From: Rhizobium grahamii
GTDB lineage: Bacteria; Pseudomonadota; Alphaproteobacteria; Rhizobiales; Rhizobiaceae
Length of the DNA: 64,000 nt
Direction of reading: 5' to 3'
NCBI RefSeq assembly: GCF_009498215.1
Contig: NZ_CP043498.1
Span: 1,674,001 to 1,738,000, forward strand
Made by a program: the position numbers and the translations under genes. Positions 45,808 to 55,002 of this stretch are shown one piece after another (the stretch's first letter is position 1; each line of letters begins with the position of its first letter). The notes beneath the pieces are model-generated. The model searched no databases and was not told the origin of the DNA. It worked only from the letters and a program-made list of their open reading frames with translations.

Positions 45808-46752
45808 TCAGTCGAAGTCACGTGGGAGTGCGAGCTTCAGTGTCGTGAGTGATTTCTTGACGCCAAGGAGCGGATCCATTCCGGCGTCTTCCATTTCGAG
45901 GCTGACCGGTCCGTCGTAGCCGACCATCCTGGCAACCGCGAAGAATTCCTTCCACCACTGAACGTCGTGGCCGTGCCCGAGCGCAACGTAGTTCCACGAA
46001 CGCTTGGCAATGTCGTTGATCCAGTAGGTGTCGATCAGGCCATTGGCCTCCGCGAGCGTGCGCTCCAGCCGAACGTCCTTGGCATGCATGTAATGGATGG
46101 CATCGCCTAGCAGGCGAACGGCCGCGATCGGGTCACCGCCCATCCACATGTGGTGGCTGGGGTCGAAGTTCATGCCGATGACGGGATCGACGTGCTCCCG
46201 CAGCCGCAGCATGTTGGCCGGGTTGTGGATCATCGTAGCGCCAAGGTTTTCGATCGCGACACGGATGCCGCAGTCCTTGGCCAACTCACCAGCCTTCTGG
46301 AAATATGGGATCAGCACACCGTTCCATTGATAGTCGAGGGCTTCGACCTGCTCCGGGAGGATGACGTGGGTGATCCAGTTTGGCAGGTCGTCCTTCGGCG
46401 TGCCGCCCGGGCAGCCCGACATCATGACGACGGTCTTCACGCCGAGCTTTTCGGCAAGCCGGAAGGTTTTCTCGACGACGGCGCGATGCTCCGCGCCGCT
46501 TGCGCCGGGATGGAGCTGGTTGCCGGAGCAATTCAAAGCGGAAATCGTCAGGCCTCGGCGGTCGAGAGCCGCCAGGTAGTCAGTCCGGGCCTGTTCGCTT
46601 TCAAGGAGCTCGTCGAGGCGCAGGTGCGGAGCCTTGGACCAGTTTCCGCATCCTAGCTCGACAGATTCGAAGCCGAGCTTCGAGACCGTATCAAGCATCT
46701 CTTCGAAGGGAAGGTATCCGAGAATGTCGGTTACCAGGCTTAAGCGCATCAT
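45808..46752 (-). CDS. TIM-barrel sugar isomerase/epimerase
   Basis: 314 residues, AP_endonuc_2 family. The metal-site segments are [44 protein letters not shown] and [11 protein letters not shown]. This subgroup ([16 protein letters not shown] start) is frequently found beside IolG-like genes and is a candidate for converting the keto-inositol produced by IolG. Two ATG codons in a row start the gene; the first is used. It is 23 bases upstream of iolG in transcription. Confidence 0.87.
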   Translation of the reverse strand: MMRLSLVTDILGYLPFEEMLDTVSKLGFESVELGCGNWSKAPHLRLDELLESEQARTDYLAALDRRGLTISALNCSGNQLHPGASGAEHRAVVEKTFRLAEKLGVKTVVMMSGCPGGTPKDDLPNWITHVILPEQVEALDYQWNGVLIPYFQKAGELAKDCGIRVAIENLGATMIHNPANMLRLREHVDPVIGMNFDPSHHMWMGGDPIAAVRLLGDAIHYMHAKDVRLERTLAEANGLIDTYWINDIAKRSWNYVALGHGHDVQWWKEFFAVARMVGYDGPVSLEMEDAGMDPLLGVKKSLTTLKLALPRDFD

Positions 46753-46829
46753 TTCATGAGCTCCAGGATATTCAGTTGCATTGGGTGCGCGTGCCGGGAC
46801 CGCAGCCCCGACACGCATCTCGGGAGGAA

Positions 46830-47753
46830 TTACTTCTTCATGTACTGGTCGACATTGTCCTTGGTGATGGACTCGAACGGCACGAGCTTCTCGGCCGGAG
46901 GCGTCTCACCCTTCTTGATGCTCTCGACCACTTCGAAGGCCGCCTTCGCCTGGCCGCCCGCGTTCTGGAAGATGGTCTGCGACATCTCACCGGCCTTGAT
47001 GGCGTTGAGCGCGTCCGGAACGCCATCGACACCCGAGATCATCACGCCTTTCAGGCGATCGGCGCCCTGAAGGGCTTCACGGGCACCAAGGGCCATCTGG
47101 TCATTGGCAGCAATGATGGCGTCGAACTTCGGGAAGCTCTGGATCCAGTCCTCGGTGACCTTCATTCCTTCGGCGCGGTCGTAGTTGCCGGAGAGGTTGG
47201 CGAGGATCTTGACGTCAGGACGGCCGAGATTGTCCTCGAAGCCTTTGAGGCGCTCCTGCGAGTGGTAGAGGCCGGGCGTGCCCTGCAGGTAGAGGATCTG
47301 CGCATCCTTCGGCAGATTGGCCTTCATGTACTCGGCCTGCATCTTGCCGGCGTCGATGTTCTTCGAGCCTACGAAAGTGTACTTGCCGCCAGCCGACTGG
47401 ATGCCGAGCGCAATCACCGGAATCCCCGCCTCGTTCGCCTTTTCGACACCGGGAACGATACCCTCGTAGTCGACCGGGACAACCAGGATCACATTGACCT
47501 TCTGGGCGATCAGGTTGTCGATCTGATCAAGCTGCTTGCTGGCGTCGTTGTTGGCGTCGGTGAACTTGATATCGACATCAGGATCGGACTTCGCAGCCTC
47601 GATGAAGGCGTTCTTGCGAGCCATGACGAAGACGTCAGTGTCGGCCATGTTGGCATAGCCCACGACGAACTTGTCGGCGGCAAAGGCGGCGGATGCGGAC
47701 AGTGCCGCGGCGGATACGGCGCAGGCGAGTGCGAGCTTTGCGATCATTTTCAT
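46830..47753 (-). CDS. inositol-type ABC transporter substrate-binding protein
   Basis: 307 residues with a signal peptide (ALACAVSAAALSASAAFA) and the RbsB-like type I binding fold: FVVGYANMADTDVFVMARKN, DQIDNLIAQKVNVILVVPVD, ANDQMALGAREAL and SGVDGVPDAL. Based on the inositol enzymes downstream it probably binds myo-inositol or a close relative (IbpA-like; inference). A GC-rich stem-loop lies between it and the permease gene, consistent with higher expression of the binding protein. Confidence 0.9.
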   Translation of the reverse strand: MKMIAKLALACAVSAAALSASAAFAADKFVVGYANMADTDVFVMARKNAFIEAAKSDPDVDIKFTDANNDASKQLDQIDNLIAQKVNVILVVPVDYEGIVPGVEKANEAGIPVIALGIQSAGGKYTFVGSKNIDAGKMQAEYMKANLPKDAQILYLQGTPGLYHSQERLKGFEDNLGRPDVKILANLSGNYDRAEGMKVTEDWIQSFPKFDAIIAANDQMALGAREALQGADRLKGVMISGVDGVPDALNAIKAGEMSQTIFQNAGGQAKAAFEVVESIKKGETPPAEKLVPFESITKDNVDQYMKK

Positions 47754-47833
47754 TTGGGGTCTCCTCCCGTTGGTAGTTCAAAAGGTTGCTTCGATCCGGC
47801 GCCATCGCGCCGACACACACACAGTTGGTCCTT

Positions 47834-47858
47834 CGCGCGAGCGCGTTCGCTTCGCGCG
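47834..47858 (-). other. stem-loop between permease and binding-protein genes
   Basis: CGCGCGA-GCG pairs with CGC-T-TCGCGCG (one bulged base) around CGTT. It lies just downstream of the permease stop on the transcribed strand, without a T-run. Likely an mRNA-stabilising or processing element. Confidence 0.45.
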
Positions 47859-47870
47859 GGAACTTTTGAG

Positions 47871-48875
47871 TCAGGCCTTCTTTTTGCTGCGGGCCGATTT
47901 CGTCCAAACATCAAGGATGACGGCGACCGCGATGATCAGTCCCTTGATGATCTGCTGCCAGTACGAGCTGACGTTCATGAGATTGAGGATGTTGTTGATG
48001 ACGCCGATGATCATCGCGCCGATGATCGTGCCGGTGATCGTACCCGTGCCGCCCATCAGGCTTGTGCCGCCGACAACGACTGCGGTGATTGCGTCGAACT
48101 CGTAGCCCACGCCACCTGCGGGCTGGCCGGAATTGATGCGCGACATCAGAACAATACCAGCGACAGCGCAGAGAATGCCATTGAAGATGAACGCCTTGAC
48201 GATGATGCTGTCCGGATTGATGCCCGAGGCACGTGCCGCCCGCTCATTGCCGCCGACAGCGTAGACATAGCGGCCAAACTTCGTCTTGTTCAGCAGGATC
48301 CACGACACCACGACCAGCACGGCGAGGATGAGGACGGAGATCGGTACGGGTCCAATGGATCCCTGCCCGATCACCTTGAAATCACCAAGGCCAGTCACCG
48401 GAGAGCCGCCCGTGTAGAGAAGCACCGCGCCGCGTGCCACCGTCGTCATCGCGAGCGTCATGATGAATGACGGGATGCGGAAGAAGGTGATGACGAAGCC
48501 GTTGATGATCCCGGTGATGATGCCGACTGTAACACCTGCTACGACGGCGAGAATGATGCTTCCGGACATCGCCATGACGCTGGCGGCAATGACGCCACAT
48601 AGCGCAAGCACGGATCCGAGGGACACGTCGATGTGCCCTAGGATGATGATGAACGTGACCCCACATGCCAGCAAGCTGACGACCACGACCTGACGCAGGA
48701 CGTTGGTGAGGTTGGCTTCAGTAAGGAACGTTGGGCTCAGAAGCGAGGCCAGGATACAGATCCCGACAAAAATCAGAATTGTCCCGTACTTGCGATAGAT
48801 CGCAGCAAAGTCCATGCCACTCGATTTCGAGCTTACTTTGGCGGGTGCGCCCGCAGCCATGGGTTCGGTGTTCAT
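47871..48875 (-). CDS. inositol-type ABC transporter permease
   Basis: 334 residues, RbsC-type permease. About ten spans with GHIDVSLGSVLALCGVIAAS, the EAA-like loop AVGGNERAARASGINPD, and DAITAVVVGGTSLMGGTGT. Its start overlaps the ATPase stop (TAATG), so the two are translationally coupled. It forms an importer with the neighbouring ATPase and binding protein. Confidence 0.93.
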   Translation of the reverse strand: MNTEPMAAGAPAKVSSKSSGMDFAAIYRKYGTILIFVGICILASLLSPTFLTEANLTNVLRQVVVVSLLACGVTFIIILGHIDVSLGSVLALCGVIAASVMAMSGSIILAVVAGVTVGIITGIINGFVITFFRIPSFIMTLAMTTVARGAVLLYTGGSPVTGLGDFKVIGQGSIGPVPISVLILAVLVVVSWILLNKTKFGRYVYAVGGNERAARASGINPDSIIVKAFIFNGILCAVAGIVLMSRINSGQPAGGVGYEFDAITAVVVGGTSLMGGTGTITGTIIGAMIIGVINNILNLMNVSSYWQQIIKGLIIAVAVILDVWTKSARSKKKA

Positions 48876-50440
48876 TAGTGTCCTCCCGTTGCAAGGCGCA
48901 TAATGCTTTCCTGATTGGCCTCGCTTCTTGTCAGTTCGCCCGCGACCCGTCCCTCGGCCATCACGACCACGCGGTCGCTCATGCCGAGGATTTCCGGAAG
49001 CTCGGACGAGATCATGATGATCGCCAGGCCCTGACGGGCGAAGTCAGTCATCAGGCGATGAATTTCAGATTTCGAGCCGACGTCGATACCGCGGGTCGGC
49101 TCATCAAGAATGAGAAGCTTGAGATCCCCAAGGAGCCATTTGGCAATCACGATCTTCTGTTGGTTGCCACCGCTGAGGTTCTCGACGATCATGTCGGTAT
49201 TGGGTGTCTTGATTTGCAGCATCTTGATCATACGCTGCGCGGCCGACTCCTCCTGGCGCTCGCTGACAAAGAGCCCCGCAGTGAATTTTTTGAGATTTGC
49301 CAGCGAGATGTTTTCGCCGACGGAGCGGCAGAGCACGAGACCCTCCGCCTTGCGATCTTCAGACACCATTGCGATCCCATGCGAGATCGCATCCTTCGGC
49401 GACCTAAGCTTGAGTACCTCGCCGTTGAGCCTGACCGAACCACCGCTGGCAGCATCGAGGCCGAATATGACACGCGCAACTTCTGTCCGCCCTGCTCCGA
49501 TCAAGCCAGAGAGGCCAACTATTTCACCCGCGCGAACGTTGAAGCTGACGTCCTCGAAAGTGCCTTCCCGGGAGAGGCTGTCGACAGACAGTACAACATC
49601 TCCGATAGGCACTTCTTCCTTGGGGAAGATGCTCGAAATCGTTCGCCCAACCATCTGGGAGATAAGCTTCGTCTCGTCGTACTCACTCGCAGGCGCGGCT
49701 GCGATGAACTGTCCGTCGCGCATGACAGTGATGTCATCGGCGATCTGGAAGATTTCATCCATTTTATGGGTGATGTAGATGATGGCTACGCCGGCTGCCT
49801 TCAGGTCCGCGATCTGCCGGAACAGCATCGCGACCTCTGTGTCGCTGATCGCCGACGTCGGCTCGTCCATGATGACAAGCGAAGCCTGGCGCGAGATCGC
49901 CTTGACTATTTCGATTAGCTGCATCGCCGCGATCGATAGATCGCGCATCTTTGTCTCCGGCGCATACTTGAGGCCCAGACGGTCGAGAAGTGCCTTCGTG
50001 TCCGCGTTCATCTTGGAGAAATCTACGAAACGCGAGAAGACTCCCTTCTCGGACATCGCCGGCTCGCGGCCAAGGAAGATGTTTTCAGCGATTGTCATGT
50101 CGAGAACGGGGCTGAGCTCCTGGTGGATCATGGAGATCCCGCGCTCGAGCGCGGCAGACGTATCCTGCGCGCTCAAGGTCTCGCCCTTGAATATTATCTC
50201 GCCGCCATCAATTGTGTAGGTTCCGCTGAGGATCTTCATCAGCGTCGATTTTCCGGCACCGTTCTCTCCGACGAGAACGTGCACGGTGCCAGGCCGAACC
50301 TTCAGGTTCATGCCATCCAGGGCAAGCACGCCAGGAAACGCCTTTGTGATATTGCGCATCTCCAAGACCAGTGACTGCGATCCAGAAAGATGCTCGTTCG
50401 CGCTCCCCACTGGGCGCACTGATGCGTTGGCCGCGGGCAT
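48875..50440 (-). CDS. inositol-type ABC transporter ATP-binding protein (two ABC domains)
   Basis: 521 residues, RbsA/MglA-like. The N-terminal domain has [17 protein letters not shown] and VIMDEPTSAISD with a degenerate signature (LSIAAMQLIEIVKA). The C-terminal domain has GLIGAGRTEVARVIFG in place of Walker A, LSGGNQQKIVIAKWL and LLILDEPTRGIDVG. The asymmetric motifs are normal for this family. The start MPAANAS has GGAGGAGGGG; the gene is divergent from a LacI regulator. Confidence 0.93.
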   Translation of the reverse strand: MPAANASVRPVGSANEHLSGSQSLVLEMRNITKAFPGVLALDGMNLKVRPGTVHVLVGENGAGKSTLMKILSGTYTIDGGEIIFKGETLSAQDTSAALERGISMIHQELSPVLDMTIAENIFLGREPAMSEKGVFSRFVDFSKMNADTKALLDRLGLKYAPETKMRDLSIAAMQLIEIVKAISRQASLVIMDEPTSAISDTEVAMLFRQIADLKAAGVAIIYITHKMDEIFQIADDITVMRDGQFIAAAPASEYDETKLISQMVGRTISSIFPKEEVPIGDVVLSVDSLSREGTFEDVSFNVRAGEIVGLSGLIGAGRTEVARVIFGLDAASGGSVRLNGEVLKLRSPKDAISHGIAMVSEDRKAEGLVLCRSVGENISLANLKKFTAGLFVSERQEESAAQRMIKMLQIKTPNTDMIVENLSGGNQQKIVIAKWLLGDLKLLILDEPTRGIDVGSKSEIHRLMTDFARQGLAIIMISSELPEILGMSDRVVVMAEGRVAGELTRSEANQESIMRLATGGH

Positions 50441-50534
50441 AGCCCCTCCTCCCAAAACGTTCGCCGTTCCCGACGTTTCTTGATTACTGAATGCTCCTCC
50501 AGCGGCATGGAGAACACCATATTTTGGGCGTTTC

Positions 50535-50547
50535 TGTCAATTTGACA
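50535..50547. promoter_or_regulatory. candidate LacI operator
   Basis: Perfect palindrome TGTCAA-T-TTGACA midway between the divergent ATPase operon and LacI gene, 55 bases before the regulator's start. The size and symmetry suit a LacI-type site controlling both directions. Confidence 0.6.
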
Positions 50548-50602
50548 CTGGACTTTTCTCTCAAAATCTCTCAGATTGGCTTTCATTAATGGGAGAATTC
50601 GA

Positions 50603-51637
50603 ATGACCCGACCGACGATCGCCGACCTTGCGAAGGCGGCAAACGTAGGAGTCTCAACGGTTGATCGCGTACTGAATGGTCGCGACCCCGTCAGACCGCA
50701 GACAGCCGAGCGCGTACTGTCAGCGGCAGAGAGAATCGGCTTTCACGGCGTGACTGCCATCAAGAAGCGGCTTGAGAATGATAAACCCATCATCAAGTTT
50801 GGCTTCCTCCTGAAGCAGTCTCACCGTAAGCTCTACCAGATGTGGGCGGAGGTCCTCACAAAGGCGGTGGAGGCATTTCCTGACGCCCATGGACGCGCCA
50901 TCGTTCGGTTCGTCGACGAGCTTGCCCCGGAGAACACCGCGGACGCTTTGCTAGCAATGAGCCGGGATGCTGATGCCGTAGGAATCATCACTTCCGATCA
51001 TCCGCAAATCAATCACGCGGTGGACGGGCTTGAGAACGAGGGGATCCCGGTATTCACGATGATCTCTGACCTGACGGCGCGAGGTCGCGCAGGCTACGTT
51101 GGCAATGACTGTGTCAAGAAGGGCCGGACGGCTGCCTGGTTCATCGACAATGTGAATCCGAGGCCTGGCAAGGTTGCCGTATTCGTAGGGAGCCACCGCT
51201 ACCTTTCACAGGAGCTTTGCGAGATGGGGTTCCGCTCCTATTTTCGCGAGAGCCAGAGGGAATTCCAGATGATGGAGACGCTTGGCACCCAGGAGGAGCC
51301 GGACATCGCGTATGAGTTGACGCGGGGCCTGCTCAAATCTGAAGAGAACTGGGTCGGGCTCTACGTGGCTGGCGGCGGAGTTACGGGAGTAATGCGGGCG
51401 CTCCGCGAGGATGGAGGTCCCGCGGCAAAGAGGCTCGTCGTCGTCGCTCATGAACTAACCAACGAGACCCGAGCCGGACTGGCTGAGGGCATCATCAAGG
51501 TCGTTCTCTCGCATCCCGCCCGCCTCCTCGCTGACACTCTGGTGCGTGCCATGGCGGAAGCGCTCGATACGCACCGGACGCCGACCGTTTCGCACAACAT
51601 TCTTCCCTTCGAAATTCACACGGCAGCAAATATTTGA
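50603..51637 (+). CDS. LacI-family transcriptional regulator
   Basis: 344 residues. The helix-turn-helix is TIADLAKAANVGVSTVDRVLNG, then a sugar-binding-protein-like domain. ATG is preceded by GGGAGAA. It is divergent from the inositol-uptake operon and is its probable repressor. Its last ~70 residues match the broken reading frame at 58785, indicating that a second, now truncated, close paralogue once lay near the Argonaute genes. Confidence 0.93.
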   Translation: MTRPTIADLAKAANVGVSTVDRVLNGRDPVRPQTAERVLSAAERIGFHGVTAIKKRLENDKPIIKFGFLLKQSHRKLYQMWAEVLTKAVEAFPDAHGRAIVRFVDELAPENTADALLAMSRDADAVGIITSDHPQINHAVDGLENEGIPVFTMISDLTARGRAGYVGNDCVKKGRTAAWFIDNVNPRPGKVAVFVGSHRYLSQELCEMGFRSYFRESQREFQMMETLGTQEEPDIAYELTRGLLKSEENWVGLYVAGGGVTGVMRALREDGGPAAKRLVVVAHELTNETRAGLAEGIIKVVLSHPARLLADTLVRAMAEALDTHRTPTVSHNILPFEIHTAANI

Positions 51638-51778
51638 GGGGGCAAGGCGATGGTGCTCGACAGTTGCAGACGATAATTGTCATGCCGAATCAGAGGACAA
51701 CATATGGGCGACGCGCTGCAGGGCGCCCGCCTCAAAATGATCGCCGGGCCCTGAAGCCGTCACAGTAGCGAATCCTTC

Positions 51779-52924
51779 CTACGAGTCCTCAAGCGGGACG
51801 AAGCGTGACCCGTCACGAGCCGACCGCAATGCCGCATGCATGAACCGAACGCCCCGCGCACCATCCTCAACAGTCGGGAAATCGAACGTTCCGCTCAATG
51901 TGCCGTCTTGGTGCGCCGCAATCGCATCCGCGATTCCGCAGTAGAGGTTGGCAAAGGCTTCCAGATAACCTTCAGGATGTCCGGCCGGAACGCGCGTTAC
52001 CCGCCCCGCCGCGTCACCTGCCTCTTCGCTCCCGCGTGTAATCAGCCGCGTCACGCCGCGGGTCGGCGTGAAGGCCAGCGTTTCCGGGCGCTCCTGATGC
52101 CAGGCGATGCCTCCTTTGTCACCATAAACACGGATCGATAGACCATTTGCATTGCCTGGCGCCAGCGTGGTGTTCCAGAGATAGCCCCGCGCCCCATTGG
52201 AAAATCTCAGATGCATGCTGGCGTGGTCTTCGAGCCGGTTGCCGGGCACTAGCGTGGAGAGATCCGCCGAAAGCTGTCTTACACGAAGGCCTGTCACGAA
52301 TTCCGCGAGGTGATGTGCATGGGTTCCTGTGCCAGCGACGATACCAAGCGGGCCAGAAAGCTGGGGATCGTTCTGCCACCCTTCAGCACCTTCAACCTGA
52401 TACTCAGATGCATATTCCACCGCCACGCTGCGGATCGTTCCAAGGCGAGCCGCTGCAATCATCTCGCGAGCTGCGCGCACCATGGGATAGCCGGAATAGG
52501 TGTGCGTGACTGCGAAAATCACGTTCTTCGCGCGCGCCGTCGCTGCAAGCTCGTCAGCCAGGGCAACGACAGTCGTCAGCGGCTTGTCGCAGATCACATG
52601 GATGCCTGCCTTGAGAAAGGCCATCGCGCTCGGATAGTGATCCGCATTCGGCGTGCAGATCGCCACCGCGTCTATCCCATCCTCACGCGCTTTTTCTGCC
52701 GCCGCCATCGTCTCGACTGTTTCATAGGACCGGGCCGGATCGATCTGCCAAAGCGCTGCGGATTGCCGGCCGCGTACGGCATCGCGCGACAGGACGCCCG
52801 CAACGACGTCCCAGCGTCCGTCCATTAGGGCAGCCGTGCGATGCGCACTCCCTATATTGCCGCCAATGCCGCCGCCGACCATGCCTAGACGAAGCCGCCG
52901 CCGCTGCCAGTGTGCGAGTGTCAT
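51779..52924 (-). CDS. Gfo/Idh/MocA-family oxidoreductase
   Basis: 381 residues. The Rossmann motif is LGMVGGGIGGNIGSAHR (same extended glycine loop as the protein at 2624), ICDKPLTTV carries the Lys, and GTGTHAHHLAEFV the His pair. The long open frame upstream is discarded: MTLAHWQRRR has GGACAGGG before it and fits the family start. It is the last gene of the third LacI/ABC operon and probably oxidises the imported sugar. Confidence 0.88.
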   Translation of the reverse strand: MTLAHWQRRRLRLGMVGGGIGGNIGSAHRTAALMDGRWDVVAGVLSRDAVRGRQSAALWQIDPARSYETVETMAAAEKAREDGIDAVAICTPNADHYPSAMAFLKAGIHVICDKPLTTVVALADELAATARAKNVIFAVTHTYSGYPMVRAAREMIAAARLGTIRSVAVEYASEYQVEGAEGWQNDPQLSGPLGIVAGTGTHAHHLAEFVTGLRVRQLSADLSTLVPGNRLEDHASMHLRFSNGARGYLWNTTLAPGNANGLSIRVYGDKGGIAWHQERPETLAFTPTRGVTRLITRGSEEAGDAAGRVTRVPAGHPEGYLEAFANLYCGIADAIAAHQDGTLSGTFDFPTVEDGARGVRFMHAALRSARDGSRFVPLEDS

Positions 52925-52944
52925 GAGAACCCTGTCCTTTCCAA

Positions 52945-53955
52945 TCAGGCCTTGCGGCCTCCGACAAGCCGCGCATTTACCAACTGGCTCAGCGCGCTTC
53001 CAAATATGATGACGGCCCCGAGCACGATCGCCTGATCGTAGAAACTGAGGCCAATGAGATTGAGCCCCTTGTCGAGGAGGACGATGACCGCAACGCCAGT
53101 CAGGGTCTTCCAGGCGCTGCCTTCTCCCCCCATGATGCTGGTGCCGCCGAGCACGACGGCGGCAATCGCCATCAGGAGCACGTTGTCGCCGAGTACCGGT
53201 CCGCCGGAACCGAGGCGCAGCACAACCGTCACTCCCGCCAGACCCGAGCATAGACCGCAGAGCGCGTAGGCGGCGAATTTGACCCAGCCGACCCGCAATC
53301 CGTTGTAAATAGCCGCTCGTTCGTTGGCACCGACGAGGAAGGTTTCTCGACCGAGCCTCAGGCGCGTCAAAAGGATATGCGCAAACAGCATGGTGGCGAG
53401 ACCGATCAGGAGCAGGTTGGGAATGCCAAACAGGCTTCCTCGCCCAGAGCGCAGCACCTCGATCGGCAGGCGTCCCAAGGAGGCTCCACCGGTCCACAGC
53501 ATTGCGAACGCTCGCAGGATCAGCAGCATTCCGAAGGTGTGGACGAAGGCAGGAAAGCGCAGCACCGCGACTGCGAGACCGTTGATGAGGCCAACCGCAG
53601 CACCGATCGCCATTCCCGCCGCAATGCCTGGCCAGATGAGCCCGGTCTCGCGCATCGTCCAAGCTGTCGCGACCGTCGCAAGGCTGAGGGTGGAGCCTAT
53701 CGACAAGTCGATCCCGCCTACCAAGAACACAAAGGTGATGCCGAGCGCCGAGATCAGCAACGGACCGAACAACCACGCCATGTTCTGGAGATTGGCGGCT
53801 CCCAGGAAACCGGGAGCCACCATCATCAAGGTGGCAACGGCGATCACGAGCACGGGAAGCATCGGCGTTGCGGCGACCGTGTGCGCCAGCGCGCTCCCCA
53901 GACGGCGCGGACCCGCCCCGTCCTCCTGTCCACCTCTCAACATTTCGTTCAGCAT
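52945..53955 (-). CDS. sugar ABC transporter permease
   Basis: 336 residues, RbsC-type with GGIDLSIGSTLSLATVATAW, VGANERAAIYNGL and AAVVLGGTSIMGGEG. It lies downstream of the binding protein, separated from the other permease (55003) and ATPase. The two permeases are different in sequence and could form a heterodimer with the double-domain ATPase. The start MLNEMLRG is weakly supported; a second Met lies 12 bases later. Confidence 0.9.
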   Translation of the reverse strand: MLNEMLRGGQEDGAGPRRLGSALAHTVAATPMLPVLVIAVATLMMVAPGFLGAANLQNMAWLFGPLLISALGITFVFLVGGIDLSIGSTLSLATVATAWTMRETGLIWPGIAAGMAIGAAVGLINGLAVAVLRFPAFVHTFGMLLILRAFAMLWTGGASLGRLPIEVLRSGRGSLFGIPNLLLIGLATMLFAHILLTRLRLGRETFLVGANERAAIYNGLRVGWVKFAAYALCGLCSGLAGVTVVLRLGSGGPVLGDNVLLMAIAAVVLGGTSIMGGEGSAWKTLTGVAVIVLLDKGLNLIGLSFYDQAIVLGAVIIFGSALSQLVNARLVGGRKA

Positions 53956-53983
53956 GATCCGCGTCTCCGCCCCTGCCGGATAT

Positions 53984-54943
53984 TTATCCCTTGCAACCGG
54001 AGAGACCGGCAGCCTTCGCTTCCACGTCCGACGGCCCATAGGCGATGCCGGGCAGAAACTCGGACTTCGGCTCGACCCCCTCGCCCTTCACGGCCTTTAG
54101 CGCCGCACTGACCGCCCGATCCGCCATTTCGGCGATAGGTGTTGCGATATCGAGGTCGAGGAAGCCGTCCCGGACTGCACGGCAACCGGAGGGAAGTCCG
54201 TCGATCGAGACCACGACGACATGCTGCGGATCGCCTACTTTCTTGAGCCGCCCCTTGGCCTCCAATGCCGAGAAGACGCCCTGTAGACCGTCGTTCCATG
54301 GCTGGTACACGCCATTGAGGTCGGGATGTTCTTGAAGGGCGTTCTGCACGCCGATCATCGCCTTTTCCGTGCTCCAATCGGTCGGCACCTGCGCGACGAC
54401 AGTGATGTTCGGCGCAGCCTTCAGCGCCTCGTTGAGGCATGACGAGCGGCGGATGCCGTTGTCGTTGGCGAGACCACCCTGTATTTCGACGAGCTTGAAG
54501 GGCTTGCCGCCCGCAGCCTTGACGAAGAACTCACCCGCCGTGCGACCGTCAGCGCAAGGGTCGCCGCCGACATGATAGGTGACGGCCGAAAGATCTGCAG
54601 GGGCCTGGTCCATGGTGATAAATGGAATGCTGGAGGTCTGAGCAACCTGCGCCAGCGTGACCGCCGCCTCGATGTCCCACGGGATCGCGATGATCGCGCC
54701 TACCCCATCAGAAATGAACGTGTCGACCTGGGAGGCCTGACGCTGGGCGTCTTTGTCGGCATTGGCGACCTTTACAGCCGCGCCCATCTTCTCGGCCGCA
54801 GCTTTCAAAGCGCCGATCTGCACCTCGCGGAAAGGTTCGACTTTATCGAACGAGAGACCGATGGTCAGGTCAGCGGCGCTCGAAGGGATGGCGATGGTGC
54901 TCGCAGCCAGCAGAGCGGCGAACGATAGTGCAATACGTTTCAT
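53984..54943 (-). CDS. sugar ABC transporter substrate-binding protein
   Basis: 319 residues. Signal peptide (ALSFAALLAASTIAIPSSA), then LTIGLSFDKVEPFREVQIGALKAAAE, VDTFISDGVGAIIAIPWD, GVYQPWNDGLQGVF and VVVVSIDGLPSGC: a RbsB/Peripla_BP_4-type protein. Several Cys residues (GGDPCADG, RSSCLNE, PSGCRA, SGCKG) could form disulfides in the periplasm. Ligand unknown. Confidence 0.9.
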   Translation of the reverse strand: MKRIALSFAALLAASTIAIPSSAADLTIGLSFDKVEPFREVQIGALKAAAEKMGAAVKVANADKDAQRQASQVDTFISDGVGAIIAIPWDIEAAVTLAQVAQTSSIPFITMDQAPADLSAVTYHVGGDPCADGRTAGEFFVKAAGGKPFKLVEIQGGLANDNGIRRSSCLNEALKAAPNITVVAQVPTDWSTEKAMIGVQNALQEHPDLNGVYQPWNDGLQGVFSALEAKGRLKKVGDPQHVVVVSIDGLPSGCRAVRDGFLDLDIATPIAEMADRAVSAALKAVKGEGVEPKSEFLPGIAYGPSDVEAKAAGLSGCKG

Positions 54944-55002
54944 TTCTCTCTCCCTTGGTGCCGCGAACAGCCTGCGGCGTTGCAAATGACGAGCTGTGAC
55001 GG

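Noticed and set aside
46500..48470. 656-residue plus-strand frame opposite the isomerase, binding-protein and permease genes
   Set aside because: It runs exactly antisense to three strongly recognised genes and its translation has no family features. Long antisense frames are common in GC-rich DNA.
51704..51754. 16-residue frame MGDALQGARLKMIAGP after the LacI gene
   Set aside because: Has a plausible ribosome-binding site but is too short to support as a gene; may be the start of a lost gene.
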